Source of the DNA: Circinella minor
Taxonomy: Eukaryota > Mucoromycota > Mucoromycetes > Mucorales > Lichtheimiaceae
Reading direction: 5' to 3'
Length of the DNA stretch: 64,000 bases
Assembly: GCA_016758965.1 (NCBI GenBank)
Contig: JAEPRB010000079.1
Location: forward strand, 62,001 to 126,000
A model generated the notes under the pieces. The model searched no databases and had not been told where the DNA came from. It saw only the letters and a list, made by a program, of their open reading frames with translations. Below are positions 48,760-61,333 of the stretch, in pieces; the first letter of the stretch is position 1; every line of letters starts with the position of its first letter. The position numbers and the translations under genes were made by a program.

Positions 48760-49532
48760 ATGCTTAAACCTAAAGTTATTTCTCAAGTTTTACAGCAATC
48801 GGCAGATAATGGATTGAAAGCATCATTGTAAGAAGAAATTATTATTATTAATATTATTATTATTACTGGTATTTGTTAGAAGAAAGAGAAAGAGTGGAAA
48901 GTTTACTATTATTTTAACGGACCAACAACTAATTCTTATAATAAAGACTCATGACAAACGAAGGCTCGTTATTAGCATTTGCAGCAGATAATAATGGTCG
49001 TTCACCTAAGACTTATGCTGCTATTGCGGCTAACATTTGGAGTTCTTATAAACAACATTGTACCTCTGATACTTTTTTACGTGGTGATCCAGCAGATGGT
49101 TTAAGATTTCTCATACTTGATTGTGAGGTAACGAGAAAAAAGAAGCCTACTTTTTTTTTTTTTTGAAAAATATCAGGATATAAAAAATGAGCGTGAATAT
49201 ATGTATTAAAATACTTTTTTTTTCTATAAACTGTTTTTTTTTTCTCGGTGGATCACATAGGAAGGTATTGTGTTTGTGACAGCTATAAGTTCAATGTTAC
49301 TCTGTCTTGTGGGTAATAGTACAGTTGAACTCGGTATCCTCAAAGCTAAGGTAAACAAACAAGTCAAAAAAAAAAAAAGGGAAGAGAGAATACATATGTA
49401 GGTGATGTTTTGCGCATAGTACATTCATTATTTTTTATGCTAACTGAAAATATAATATAGGCTGAAGCTATAGCACGTCATTTAGAAGAACCTCTTAGTC
49501 GAGCAGCTTCTTATCAATCATATGCAATGTAA
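48760..49532 (+). CDS. LAMTOR2: Ragulator/LAMTOR2-like roadblock protein
   Basis: Four exons (48760-48827, 48947-49127, 49261-49350, 49461-49532) give 136 residues. The whole protein is one roadblock/LC7 domain: MLKPKVISQVLQQS at the start, LLMTNEGSLLAFAADN, AAIAANIWSSYKQH, LRFLILDCEEGIVFVTAISS, MLLCLVGNSTVELGILKAKA and AIARHLEEPLSRAASY. The opening MLxPK, the NEGSLLA strand and the LKAKA...LEEPL end are those of LAMTOR2 (p14). Role in animals: part of the Ragulator scaffold that holds Rag GTPases on lysosomes and feeds amino-acid signals to TORC1; the yeast EGO complex is the analogue. The first exon is short and easily missed: without it the protein would lack its first helix. Confidence 0.9.
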
Positions 49533-49755
49533 AAAAAAAAAAAAGAATCAAAAACCAAAGAAAAAGTTTATTAAGAAGATGATGAAAAATATGTACATAT
49601 TATATCCCGATAAATAAATATCTAATTCTATTACTCCATTCTCAAACAATCGTGACAAGTAGAATAGTTTCTTGATCATATGGGATGTGAAAGGGAAAGA
49701 GAAAAAAAAAAGAAACATATATTAAGATGGATAATAGAAAAAAAAAGTCTCGGTA

Positions 49756-50415
49756 TCAGCTATTTAAATAACGTAACATGGCAACTCTTTCACGAGATTC
49801 TTTTCGCTCTTGTCTAGCCACTAGTTTACCATTGGTAGGAGGGGTTGCTGTATTGGAAGCACGTTGACGACGACGATAACGCTGTTCTTCAATTTCTGTT
49901 GCTGTATGTGTGATTCGTCTTTTGGTTGATTTTTCATGACCTAAACCAAGGGTATCTTGTTTTAATGCTGTAGCGATGGGATGCCTTCTACCCTGACCTT
50001 TTGGACCTAATCCTTCTTCATACTTCCATCCTTGTGATTTCAATAATTGAAATCCAATATTGCTGCCATTTAATGCTAAGAATTCGGTAGGTGTCGTGCT
50101 AGTACTGCTACTGGTTCGATGAACAATGCCTCGAACATGCTGCTCCAAGAATGACAATGGTACATTCAGTTCACAATCAGGACACCATAACTTTTGTTCC
50201 TTTTCGTCATTCTCCTTTTGTTTTTGTTCTTCGTCCTTGTTCTTGTCATTATCTTTTTTGTTGCTAGTAATAGATTTGTATAGATTGGCCACTTGACTAC
50301 CAGTAGATCCAGCTGTTGTTGGAACAGTTGAAAGAGTTTTCTCAGTATTACTGGAAACAAACTCGATAGGCCGAGAATACTGCGTTGTTTTTCTCATAGA
50401 ATGATCATCCTCCAT
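49756..50415 (-). CDS. Zinc-finger and G-patch protein (GPANK1-like)
   Basis: Single-exon frame of 219 residues from the ATG at 50415 (the frame is open slightly further, but without an ATG). After a Ser/Thr- and Lys/Glu-rich N-terminus comes a single C2H2-like finger (LWCPDCELNVPLSFLEQHVR then GIVH; Cys-x2-Cys and His-x5-His). The G-patch follows, about residues 118-160: NIGFQLLKSQGWKYEEGLGP, KGQGRRHPI and LGLGHEK. The C-terminus is Arg-rich. G-patch proteins bind RNA or activate DEAH helicases; GPANK1 has a similar finger/G-patch end but also ankyrin repeats, which are absent here. Probably nuclear RNA metabolism (inference). It is convergent with LAMTOR2 and in tandem with the Zn2Cys6 gene upstream. 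Confidence 0.85.
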   Translation of the reverse strand: MEDDHSMRKTTQYSRPIEFVSSNTEKTLSTVPTTAGSTGSQVANLYKSITSNKKDNDKNKDEEQKQKENDEKEQKLWCPDCELNVPLSFLEQHVRGIVHRTSSSTSTTPTEFLALNGSNIGFQLLKSQGWKYEEGLGPKGQGRRHPIATALKQDTLGLGHEKSTKRRITHTATEIEEQRYRRRQRASNTATPPTNGKLVARQERKESRERVAMLRYLNS

Positions 50416-50579
50416 TGGGATCAATCGTCAATTAATTAAAAGGGCATATATTATTACTATTATTATTTGTAAAAAAAAAAATTAAAAAAAAGAAGAAAAA
50501 AAAAAAAGAAAAAAATAAGAGTATGAAAAGTTATTACAAAAAGGAAAAATATGCTAATTAGAATGAAAAATTTAAATAA
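50416..50579. other. Short A-rich intergenic spacer
   Basis: 164 bases of A-rich sequence between two minus-strand genes; promoter of the G-patch gene. Confidence 0.6.
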
Positions 50580-53500
50580 TTAATTGTTTTGTTGTTGATT
50601 TTCTTGGCTAGTATTTGCTAATAATCCTAACAATACACTACTTGCTGGCGATTCAGGTAAATCTACTGGAAATGATACCCCATTCAAAATGTCAACATTA
50701 TCATTGTGTACCAAGTTTCTCGTGTCATTATTATTATGATTTGATCTTTGCTGTTGTTGACGAAATCTTAATTCTTGATGTTGGGGTATCGATGACAAGT
50801 TGAGGTTGCCAAATTCACCAGAATAAGAACCTCGTAATTGTTGCATTGGTGAAAATTCATGTGATGGAATTAATGGTTGTGTACCAGTTCCTGCTGCTCC
50901 CGGTACTGCAGCTGCGGCTGTTGTAGTAGATTCGCTTGTTGGTGGAACTGATGATGATGATGCTGTTGTTGATGCATTATTATTATTACTATTATTGTTA
51001 TTGTTATTGTTACTGTTATTTTGAGGACTAGCCGTTGTGTTTTGTGTACCAAAATAATTATTCCATTCTTCTACATCCAATGAAGAAGGAACACCCCAAA
51101 ATGCTGTATGGAATGGATCGAATTGTTGTTGAGCATTCGCTACTACATCAGGTGCAGCAAATGGATCCACTGTCGATTTTCCAAGATTGTTATTCATCAT
51201 AGTGTTACTATTATTATTATTATTTGAAACTTGTAATGATTCATCCTGTGGTATCTGATCTTCCGCTAGGGATATGTGCTGTTGTGTTTGTTGTGGAGAG
51301 TTAGGAACAGCAATCGAAGGTGGTGGTTGTGATAATAATCGACTATTACGACGTGGAACATATTCATCACATTCCAGATTAATATCACGTAATCCAGCCA
51401 ATTCACCCAAAATATTACAACATCTTGCTGCATTCATCCAAGTTCGATCAATTTCATCTAATGCACGCATAATCTTATTAATATAAATCTTGGCATCAAA
51501 TACTTTATCTTGCTGATCCGTTGAAGCCATTTTAATAAACATAATCCCGGCAGTAAATAAGCAATACACTGCATAATTCACCACAAAACGAATTTTGTTT
51601 TCACTAAATAAAACATTGACGATATCTAAAATCGATCGAGCCGCAGAAATACATGTTTTGTAAGAAGAAGGCACTGTTGATCCAGTTGGTGCTGAATTGC
51701 CGGGAATAAAGGGTCGATGCAATAAAATGAGTGTTGTATAATAAATCATGTGAATTTGTGCAATGATAATAGGTGGACTTCGAGCTGTTTCTCCAGATTC
51801 TGTATTGGGTGGTTTGTATTGTAAAGCAGGTGGTAGGCGACTATACCAATTTGTCAGTTCACGATTCAGACCCGTGAGGACATGTTCCAGGTGTTGTTGA
51901 GATGCGTGATTTCTAGCTTTTGCGTAATATACGTTGCGCAGCACGTGTCCTAATATATCTGTGATTTGAATAAGGCGAACAAATGTTTCAACAATCTTGG
52001 GGCCTGGTGTATCATTGTTTTCGTTTTCTACTGCTCCTGCTGTTAATGAAGATGACGAAGGAGCGGTAGGTAATTCATCATCCTCGGTTGGAAATGGGAC
52101 ATCACAATCACGTTCTTCAAATGTTGCTGTACGACCATAAATGGCACTGATAAGTCGATCCACGACAAAACAACACCAGAATACTCTTTTACGTCGCTCA
52201 CGTTCATCAGGGGGTATGTTCCAGTGATCACAATTACGATGCAATCCAAGATCAAGAGCCATACGAAATGCCTATTTTTTTTGGTCATCAAGTTGGTAAA
52301 AATGGATAATAATCCCAAGCTTTGTTATGTAGAAAAAAAAATGATGTTTACCATGCCACTATAAAGCCAGCCACGAACATATTTCATTGTTCCATGCTGA
52401 TGTGTTGCCAACAACAATAAGGCTTGAACTGTCGATATCCGAGGTACATCATAATAATCATCCAGAAGGCGCTTTGCCCGTTCAAAAAAGATATCGCCAG
52501 CGGTATCAGGAGATTGTGGGTCAGCTCGCACACGAACATCAGGGGATACTCTTGAAGCAACAGCATAAATAGCATTCAACAAAAGTGGAGAAATCGGTTC
52601 CAATGGAGAATTTAAAGATGAAGTTAATATTTTCTTGTAAAACAAAGGTAGTACAGGATAAAAATGTTCGAAATATAAATTGATAAGATGTCTTGATAAA
52701 TCTTTAGGAGGTAATTCCAATGGATCCAATTTTGTTTTTATAGTGTTTGCAGGTGGTGAACCAGAAACTGAGGAAGAAGATTGAAATTTATGACCCCATC
52801 CAGTAAAATGGAACGCACCATTTTGATAAGCCCTGCTATTTTGTAATAAATGATAACCTGATGATTTCCCCAAATAACGAACTTGACCATTTTCATCCAT
52901 GGAAAGTTGTCCTGTACTATCACCTAGAGAATCAGGACTACTAGATGATGATGCATGATTATTGTTGTTGCTGGTATCTTTATTTTGTTGTTGCTGATGC
53001 TGTTGCTGTTGGTGACGTTGCTGAGGACTATCGATATCGTCTGCAAAACAAATTTGGGATAATGACATTGGCGATTCATGTGGTGGAGAAGTAGAAGATT
53101 CATTGTGTTGACCTCGTTTTAATCGACGAACAGGACGAGTATTGATAACTTGACCAGTAGTCGTTTCCAATGGTTGATTTAATTCAGCAAGCAAAGCTTT
53201 CGCTTTAGGATCTGGGTTGTCTTCAGATAAATCCCTCAATAACTTTTCCAAGGTACGAAGTCGAGCTTCAACTGCTTCAATATATCCTTTAGGTGGACCT
53301 CGCTAAGTAAGCATAATTTATCAATCAACGAGTTTATAGTACACATACACACATACATTTGTTTTTCTGATTAATTGAAAATAAAATAAATAAATAAAAA
53401 CTCACTTTTTTGGTTGTATCCTTATAACTGCATTCTAAACTAAATGCTTGACAGTTACCACAGATAGGAATAGCACCATCACATTTAATTTTTTTTCGAC

Positions 53501-53676
53501 GACATAGATCACTGTTATATTATAATATCAGTATTTCATGATTATCTTTTAAGCAACCAACACACCAACCCCCGTAAGTAAACAACCTTTTTTTTTTGTT
53601 CCTTTCCTAACTTTCCCCCACCCCTCTCCGGTTTGTTTTCTCTCAAGTACCCGGGTTTTTTGTTACTGAAGTTTCT

Positions 53677-53711
<35 letters not shown>

Positions 53712-53795
53712 ATCTCGGGAGGTTTCACTGAATTATTACCATGCTCGACTCACACGTTGTCGTTTACTGCTAGGTTCGTCCGTTGAATTCGTCAT
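50580..53795 (-). CDS. Zn2Cys6 transcription factor with fungal-specific TF domain
   Basis: Four minus-strand exons (53740-53795, 53406-53511, 52352-53302, 50580-52271) give 934 residues. Residues about 19-46 are a complete binuclear zinc cluster (CDLCRRKKIKCDGAIPICGN followed by CQAFSLEC), split by intron 1 after the first two bases of the first Cys codon. A basic linker and a short coiled coil follow (GYIEAVEARLRTLEKLLRDL). The middle region (about 220-560) is the fungal_trans domain: LINLYFEHFYPVLPLFYKKI, GTMKYVRGWLYSGMAFRMAL, DLGLHRNCDHWNIPPDERER, RRKRVFWCCFVVDRLISAIY and GRTATFEERDCDVPFPTEDD. The C-terminal ~300 residues are Asn/Gln/Ser-rich and likely an activation region. It resembles the XlnR-like group of regulators in the middle domain, but the regulated pathway cannot be deduced. 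Nuclear DNA-binding protein. Confidence 0.95.
53678..53709. repeat. A32 homopolymer in Zn2Cys6 gene intron 1
   Basis: 32 consecutive A on the plus strand inside intron 53512-53739. Confidence 0.9.
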
Positions 53796-54824
53796 TTAAG
53801 AAAATGGCGGGGAAATTCGAGTAAGCAGCTAAAAAAAAAAGGAAGTGTTATACAGATACGAAAAGAAGACAACTACTATAAATGACCCAAAAAAAAAAAA
53901 GAAAAGGAACTCAAAATAGGTGATTCACTCAGGCTCAGCAACACATCATTTTACGAGTCACGGCCAATGGAATCCCGAAATACAACATAACCCAACACAC
54001 ACAATTATATTGAAACCAACTCTTTTTTCTCAACATGAGAAAAAAAGAAAAAGAAAAATGATACTCACCATATTCATAGTAAGCGTTAAAAAATATCCTC
54101 AGTCATTAGGTACCTGACTTTTTGAACATATACAGGGACAATTATTAGGTAATTTCTTACTCCAATGAAAATATGTTATAGAAGGATAGAAAATTACAAA
54201 ACTATGCATAAAATAGATATGAGAGGAGTAATGATTTTCCGATCCAAACAATTGGGGGATTCCTTTTTAATGTCCTTAAGAAGAAAAAACCATGCATATC
54301 CTTTTGTAAACTTCGAAGGCGCTCGATCAACAGGATGAACCATTTTGTATCTTGTATTTCAACTTTAGCAATAGATAGCATGTGTTACAAGAATTCTTAT
54401 TAGATAATAGTAACAGGGGAAAAAAAGGGGGGAGCATATAGAACCTTTTCAACACACAATGTTGGCGCTTGAACTTTTATGTTTTCCAAAACTTATCGAC
54501 TTTTCTTCTGTTAAGTCTATATTTGTTTCTGTGTTTTTTCTCAATTATTTTTGGTAAGGAAACTGATTATGTCCCAAAACTACTGATGGTGTTATTAATA
54601 TATCTGAAATTGGCGACGCTCCTATTTTATTTCTAGTTATTGCGTCTATTAGAATAGTACCAATTTGCTACTATTATTATTGTTTCCAGATCACAGTATG
54701 AAACGACCTTTCCTTTTTATGTTATTTCAATGAAAATGATCGCAATAAAAAAAAAATACAGTTTATAGCTTCACGAAGTTCGTGAAAGAAATATGTGGTT
54801 GTAAACCCCCTCTCCCCGGGTATT

Positions 54825-54908
54825 GAATAGATAAATAGCTTATTTAATAAAGAGCGGCGTAATCTATCGACGAGGAGTGTAGATAAGACCCCAAGGTGAG
54901 CTACAAAG
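54825..54908 (-). pseudogene. Relic of the kelch-membrane protein's last exon, including its splice acceptor
   Basis: The minus strand here aligns with the start of exon 8 of the gene at 56194-59848. Both have TAG|CTC at the acceptor, then a CC(T/C)TGGGG block, and then AGATTACGYCGYTCTTTRTTAAATAA in matching order (about 54905 down to 54835, versus 56886 down to 56815). The intervening bases have diverged and small length changes disrupt the frame of the protein. Because the intron/exon border is included, this is a copy made at DNA level, not a retrocopy. Only this short piece can be aligned by eye. Confidence 0.6.
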
Positions 54909-56035
54909 TATATTGAAAAATAAAAGTACATAGTTCAAACTGTTAAATAGTTTATACATACTATATATATATATATACAATATGTCCTATAATAAATAGC
55001 AAATATAAATAATACAATTCAACAATTTTATTGCATAACGATAAAATAGGATATATGTTGTAGTTTTTTCGTTTATAATAGTTGTGTGGGTTATGATAAT
55101 GAAATAGATAATCTTAAAATTAGACTTTGTGCAGTTGATGAGATGAACTGTCAATGCAGTTGTCATCTACTACCATTCAAGAAGACAGACTTCTTCTGCA
55201 TTCTTATAAATCATTGTCCAAATTTGGGGAAATGCAAAATGTCAGCAAAGCGAGTATCGGATTCTGCAACAAATAATCTGTAAATCTTAGGGTTGCAAAA
55301 CCCGGGGTTGACTGTATAGTACTGTTACTAGGATTATTTTATTATAATCATTATTATCATTCTATAACAAAACTTGTTGATTACTCGCTTTTTCTTTCTT
55401 TGGAAAGTACAATATATAGCCCATTTGATTCTATTGTATACAAAACGAAAGCTCTTATATGAGATGAATCAAATGTATCCCGGTATTATTATCTCTAGTT
55501 CTAGCTGACCTTGTTGTAGTTTGAAACATTATTCTTACCATTATCTTCGGTTAATAAGTCAAAATGTCTATTTTTGTAAATTTACTATCTTTCTTACGTA
55601 TAAACACAAAACCCATACGTCATTCGACATTATAAGCGAAAATAATTACATTTATAAGAGAAAATAATTACTTCTATAAGCAAAAAAAATTGATGGTTGT
55701 GTCCGGAAATGAATGCAAAATCCTATAACAGATGAAGCCTTCGGCAGTTATAATATGTAAAGCAACAGTACGTATCATCTTTTTATTAAATTGATATCAA
55801 AGATTGCTTCTTAGAATAGGAGTGTTGTATCAAGAGTATGATAATAAAGCAAAAAATAAAGAATTAATAGATGATAACGGTACGTACAAAGAATTAATAA
55901 ATTATATAACTACCAGATTAATTTAAAAACCAATTTGTGATAGAAGCAACAACGGCAAGATATATTCGAACAATGATTTTTTAAATGGTTATTTAATGGC
56001 TTTTTAATGACCACTATATGTTGATGCATAATAAA

Positions 56036-56071
<36 letters not shown>
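56036..56071. repeat. (AAT)n microsatellite
   Basis: About 12 copies of AAT just downstream (3') of the kelch-membrane protein gene. Confidence 0.9.
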
Positions 56072-56073
<2 letters not shown>

Positions 56074-56193
56074 AAATACTAATACTAATACTAATAACAA
56101 AATTATTTGAATAACATTGGATGAAAGTAGACAAAAAATAAAGGTCAGAATAACACTGTAATAGCTTTGCTACCATACAAAAAAAAAGATAAA

Positions 56194-59100
56194 CTATAGT
56201 CTTCTTTCTTCATTAGAGTCTCCTACAGATGGTGGCGGCGTGGTGAATGTTGCATCTGAGAGGTCTTCGGAATTTTGACGTTCCAGACTTTCTGTATTAT
56301 CACTAGCTCGCTGGAGTCCTCTTAGCAAAGACCAATTCTTTATCGACTTTCTGCCTATTATTGAGTTTCTCTTTTCGTCTCTTTCCGATAAACTGTTGTT
56401 TGATGAACTTCTCGTTGATGAACTTCTTGTTGGTGATGACAACGAATCGATGGTATCAATCACAGTAATGGATCCTTCTCCAGTGCTACTATCCATGTCA
56501 TTTATACCACTGATGTTGTTCAATTCATGAGCGTTATAAAGGTTGTGAAAGATTTCATCATCAACATAATATGTTTTGAACACTATTTCCATTAATTGAG
56601 TTCTTCGTTCCAGTTCATAAAGACGGTCTGTTGTTTTCGTTAGCTGCCTTTTCACATCTATCAATTCGTCATTCTGCTGTTGGTGTTTCCAAAGAGAAAG
56701 TGTAGAATAGCTTTGCTTTTCACTATTCCAATGATACCCATCTCGAATTGAAAATGACTGTTCATTCACTGGGTTTATAAGAGGTATAGGTTGTTGTAAA
56801 CCACCAAATCTATCATATAAATTATTTAACAAAGAACGACGTAATCTACCTCCTGCGAATCGATGGAAAATTCCCCAGGGGGAGCTATTAAAAAAATACA
56901 AAAGTGTATGATAAATTATTTGTAATACTCGATGGCATCAGCTGATATTAAGACAATAAAAATGTACACAATACATACCGTGGTCGATAGCCAAACAACA
57001 CACTATCGAGGGCAACAAGTAAAGCAAATATACCAGAGGCTGGACCAATAACAGTAAGTAAGGTGTAGATTCTCTGGTCTTGTAAAGTAGTTTCGGTCAT
57101 ACTAATTGGATAAATGTCAATTGAATTTGCGGCATGAGAATCATTTTTGAGAGTGTTGCTTTTGTACGTCGTCACAAGGTTTGGTATACTTTTATATATA
57201 GGTGCAATTCCAACACTGTTCCACAATGAGGTAGTGAGGGATTTATGAGTCGGTATCTCATATGAAATGGATGTATACGAATTATATTCAAGTCTGTAGT
57301 GATTGGCCATTTGCATGTCGTTGGAATCAGTACGTAACCACGCGTTCAATTCTAGTTTTGAAAGAAAAGGTTGCTCTGTTCCACCATTATACATGGCCAA
57401 GTTAGGATTGCGTCCGTGTGGATAGAGCTCAATATTAATACTTCCACCATTTGATTCATTGACAGCAACAAGATCGAATAAGAATCGAAGCTGTCCTCCA
57501 TCATTTGTTCCACTATTGCTTAGCCTATAATCGGAAGGAGGGGTAAAAAGCCAGCAGTTCGTAATACCATTCATGGCGTAGCTGTCGTTATCGAGTTTTG
57601 AGATTCCGTTGGAGTTCAGACGTTGGAAAAATCCTTGATCAACGAAGTCAAGTGTATCCATTGGACCAGATTCGCAATTGAAATATTCGAGATACTTTAT
57701 TCCTTCAAAACATATACGAAGGTCTTACATATAAAGCATGTTTCAATTAATTTTGTGTGGCCTACGTACGAACATTTTACAACACTGGCTATATAAACAA
57801 AATGTAATATACCTGGAAAAGGAACATTGTCTGTAGATTTGGTAATTGTCAGCATTGATATAGGACTCTTGGATATCAACATAATACTATATCCAACGTA
57901 TGCAATGAAAAGGCAAATTAATATTATTCTTGAAATCAAATGAGAAATCTCTACCCATCGTGGTTCTCCAGTTCTATAGGTATATATATTGTAAAAGTAA
58001 TAAATATAACCTGTTGCACAAAATTTCTGTATTGTCATATAGATACATCGTGTAATAGTTTACATACGGTACCTTCTTTCCCATATGTAATATTTACAAA
58101 TGTAGATAACATCAGATTTTAGCTTATATCCCCATCGATATATTAAATATAGCAACAAGATTAAAATAAATACAGATCCAATAGCGACACCCGCTATATA
58201 ACCAGGCTCAACGTCCGATAAATATCCTGGTTTGTCACCTTCTTGGAGACTGCGAACAATAACATCGTTGCTATAAGTAATGTTGGAAACCCATGCGAAA
58301 TCACCTGTTGGATCAGAAGATTCAGGAAGACGTAAAACATTAAAGTCATTGAGCCAATTCGAAGTTACCGTGATTCCTATGTATTTTTATTTTTATTTTG
58401 CTTTAGTTTATAAATATATTACAAAGCTATTATTTTTATTATCGTTTCTGGTGGGAGAAAGTGGTACATGTATTATGTTATATACTTAAACTTACCATGG
58501 GTGATGATCATATAAGTATCGTTAACAATAGCAGAAGTACACATGTAACGTGCATTCGGCGTTGGCCCTAGTATGTTTTTAGGTGCGATCCATGACCAGG
58601 TCACTGTATCAAGAATAGCTACACCTGTTTTACAGGATTCGAAATGATCGTATATATTACATCCTAGTTAAACAATAAATATGATAATAATATAAGCGTC
58701 TGATACGTATACTATTTTTATTTGTGGCAAGTTATTATTACCTCCATATAGATATATGTATCTGTTGTTCGGAGCTAGTGTTTTTGTTAATTAAAAAAAA
58801 GTAAAAAGCGTTAAATATATGATTGAAAAAGCAAGCATGATATATATTGTTGATACACATACCAAGAAATGCGTGCCCATAAAATCGTACATCATTATAC
58901 ATATGTGAAATATTGAGCCCTATCATTCCGCCTCCAGGGATGGTCTCATAACCCGTAATATCTTGAAAGTAAACAGCATTTGTATTTGTGTCAAGGATTC
59001 GTACACGATTGCTTACATCTGTAACATAAGCAATCTTCCCGTCACTATATAGCGATAGTAGTAATAATTGTTTAGCTTAAAGGCATTTTTTGTATAAGCA

Positions 59101-59848
59101 GAATATATACTAGTCTATTTTTCAAAGATACTAACGGTAAAACAACCGTTCCATGGAATGGGAAGGATCTAGTACTCGTATTTCTTGAAAGCCAGCCACC
59201 TTCTTCGATGGGTGTGAATGAGCTAGTATTGAGATCATATACCCATATATCATAATCACTGGTAGGGCCCGGGGTAGCACGGCCTCCAGCAAGATAAATT
59301 TTTTCATTTGGAGCAAGAGCTGCACTAAGTTGCTTTCTATTTCTGGGAGGCATGATAGACTGATTAACAGAAGGGTCAAGTTGTACAGGTAACGATGTCC
59401 ACATAGATGTTCGAAAATCATACTGTTCTATATAGATGAGTTCGTCTTCAGATATCACTGCTTCTGATCCTCGAAAGCCACCAAAAAACAAAACTCGTTC
59501 ATTATCGGGTAGAAGAACAGCGGATGCTCCAATGGTGTAGTTGGTGTAGTTCTTGCTGTTTTCGACGGTTGAATAGGTAAGTTCACCATTGTTTGCGTCT
59601 AATTGAACAGACTCGAAATAAGGCGCCACGGTGTAATAACTATCGGTCGACATACTACTACTCGCTGTTCCTCCCCAAAAGTACAGTGTATTATTACGCA
59701 CAAAAGAAGCAGTCATAATACGATAAGGGGTTCTGAGGGGACTTCGAAGGTCGTCCTTGACATCATAATTACCGCTTACTATTACGACTTGATATACTAG
59801 AAGTAGTAAAGCGATTTCTCGTAAAATCCATAAAAAGCAATGGATCAT
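56194..59848 (-). CDS. Kelch-propeller, three-transmembrane, coiled-coil protein of unknown function
   Basis: Eight minus-strand exons (59136-59848, 58863-59044, 58742-58774, 58496-58663, 58073-58376, 57813-57973, 56979-57702, 56194-56884) join in phase to 991 residues. N-terminal signal peptide (ILREIALLLLVYQVVIVSG). A kelch-like beta-propeller follows, about residues 40-365: NNTLYFWGGT, ERVLFFGGFRG, NEKIYLAGGRA, RYIYLYGGCN and DTYMIITHG, with many N-glycosylation sites. TM1 lies near 426-447 (GVAIGSVFILILLLYLIY), a short loop, TM2 near 482-500 (IILICLFIAYVGYSIMLI), a second non-cytosolic domain of about 230 residues (FNCESGPMDTLDFVDQGFFQ...), and TM3 near 733-757. The cytosolic tail has a coiled-coil stretch (DELIDVKRQLTKTTDRLYEL) and a Ser-rich end. 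Kelch ectodomains act in adhesion or carbohydrate binding, but this full architecture matches no family I can name. A cell-surface receptor or adhesion role is inference. Confidence 0.82.
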
Positions 59849-61333
59849 TATAGTGGCTGTTCTGGCTTTATTTCTGAAAAAAAAAAAAAAAAAAGTGAAG
59901 TAGTGAAACAGTGAGCAAATAAAATCCATCTTTTGTTGACTTAAATAAAATTTGATCTTTCGGCTTAGACTAATGTTTGTCTCTCAATAATTTTATATAA
60001 ATAAAGCAAACAACTAAGGTTGTTTACGTCGCAAAATGGTAATATTCCTCTGAACATTTTAGATCTATTTTCTAGTTATTAAAAAAACTGTTATGGGATA
60101 TGATGTACAACGGATTTTAAATAGTTTTTGCTTTTTGCTTTATGGTTTGCCATTATTTTTTGAGATAGCAATATATTTTGGATAGAAAAAAGTGAAGCGA
60201 ATAGCCAATGGACATAGTGAATTGTTGAAACATCGTGTGTTAAACTGTGAGAATCGATATTATCGTAAATCCAGATAATGGCGTTTTTTTTTAAGTGCAT
60301 AATAACTGATGAACCATTTGTATTTTCTTGAGTAAAAATTGCTAAATATGGAGAGTCTTATGATAACTTTGAAGAATAAATAATAAATCATACAAATAAA
60401 GTGAAAATGATTCTGCAAAGCCAATAGCTGTTTTGTCCGGGTTACTTTGCGCCAGACAACAGGGAGAAGGATGTGTGTGCAAGTAAAGAGAAAATTCCTA
60501 ATATAGAAGCTCTCAAAAATTAGAAGATGCACTTTTCTTCTTTTTAATAATTAATACAAATAAACCGAGCCATCATATAAAAAACATGAGTGGCGTCTTA
60601 ATTGTTCATATTAATCAAGAAAAGTATGCACTACTATTGACTATACCATAGTTAGCATAACAGCAATGAATAAAAGAGAGATGCTTTTTTTTCGGTCTTA
60701 TATATTTAAATTAGTCTTGTCAATAATAACTTTTTAAACTTTGTGCACAGTAGCACATTCATGTGGTTTATGTTAATAAAATAGGAAATTTTTTTAGTAG
60801 CACTTATTGGTAATAGGTGAAGAAAAAAAAAGCCATTAGATCCTGCCAAATACAAAGTAATGCACTATAAGAAAGTAGCATAATATACCCATAAACGCAG
60901 GTCACTATAGTCTTCCACATTAATAAACATAAAAACTTTAACTTTAACTTCCATATTCATGATAAGTTTCACAATCCGACAGTCATCACATGTGTATTTT
61001 ATGTATGGACTGCGATGGGTAATATGTTCACCCTTACCAACGTTGTCTTTAGTAAATGTATTGCTCAGGAGCTCTAGAGCAAGGATCTTCATAAAAAAAT
61101 AAGGTGATTGATGCTGTGACGTTATAAGCTATATTTTTTTTATATACATGATAGTTATAGCTTGAGTGCTTAAAATTTTAAACATTGCAAACATCCTGTT
61201 TTTGTTCAACGTTTTATGTCAAGTCAAACAGCTATTCAGATAAATAAACTCCCGACTGTATTAGGTTTGGGAATATTAACTAGAGTAGTCCGATTAAAAG
61301 CCTTTATTGCTTCTTTTTTTGGAGTTTTACTTA
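59849..61333. other. 1.5-kb divergent intergenic region
   Basis: Between the divergent kelch-protein and ARFRP1 starts. A 15-base T run on the minus strand (59880-59894) lies 32 bases upstream of the kelch-protein ATG. No credible gene: short minus-strand frames at 60091-61092 have no recognisable motif. Confidence 0.55.

Larger units (their letters stand above)
53796..56193. other. 2.4-kb region with a gene relic
   Basis: Promoter of the Zn2Cys6 gene at the left. From about 54.83 to 54.91 kb there is a relic related to the last exon of the neighbouring kelch-protein gene. Near 55,630-55,690 a roughly 20-base unit (ATAAGCGAAAATAATTAC) is repeated imperfectly, with a third partial copy, and AAAGAATTAATA occurs at 55858 and 55889. 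An AAT microsatellite sits at about 56036-56071. No complete gene seen. Confidence 0.55.

Noticed and set aside
55086..55283. 65-codon Cys-containing frame near the kelch exon relic
   Set aside because: No ATG start (opens on GTG), no homology that I recognise, and no splice partners.
60091..61092. Three minus-strand frames between the kelch gene and ARFRP1
   Set aside because: AT-driven composition and no recognisable motif; not linked by plausible introns.
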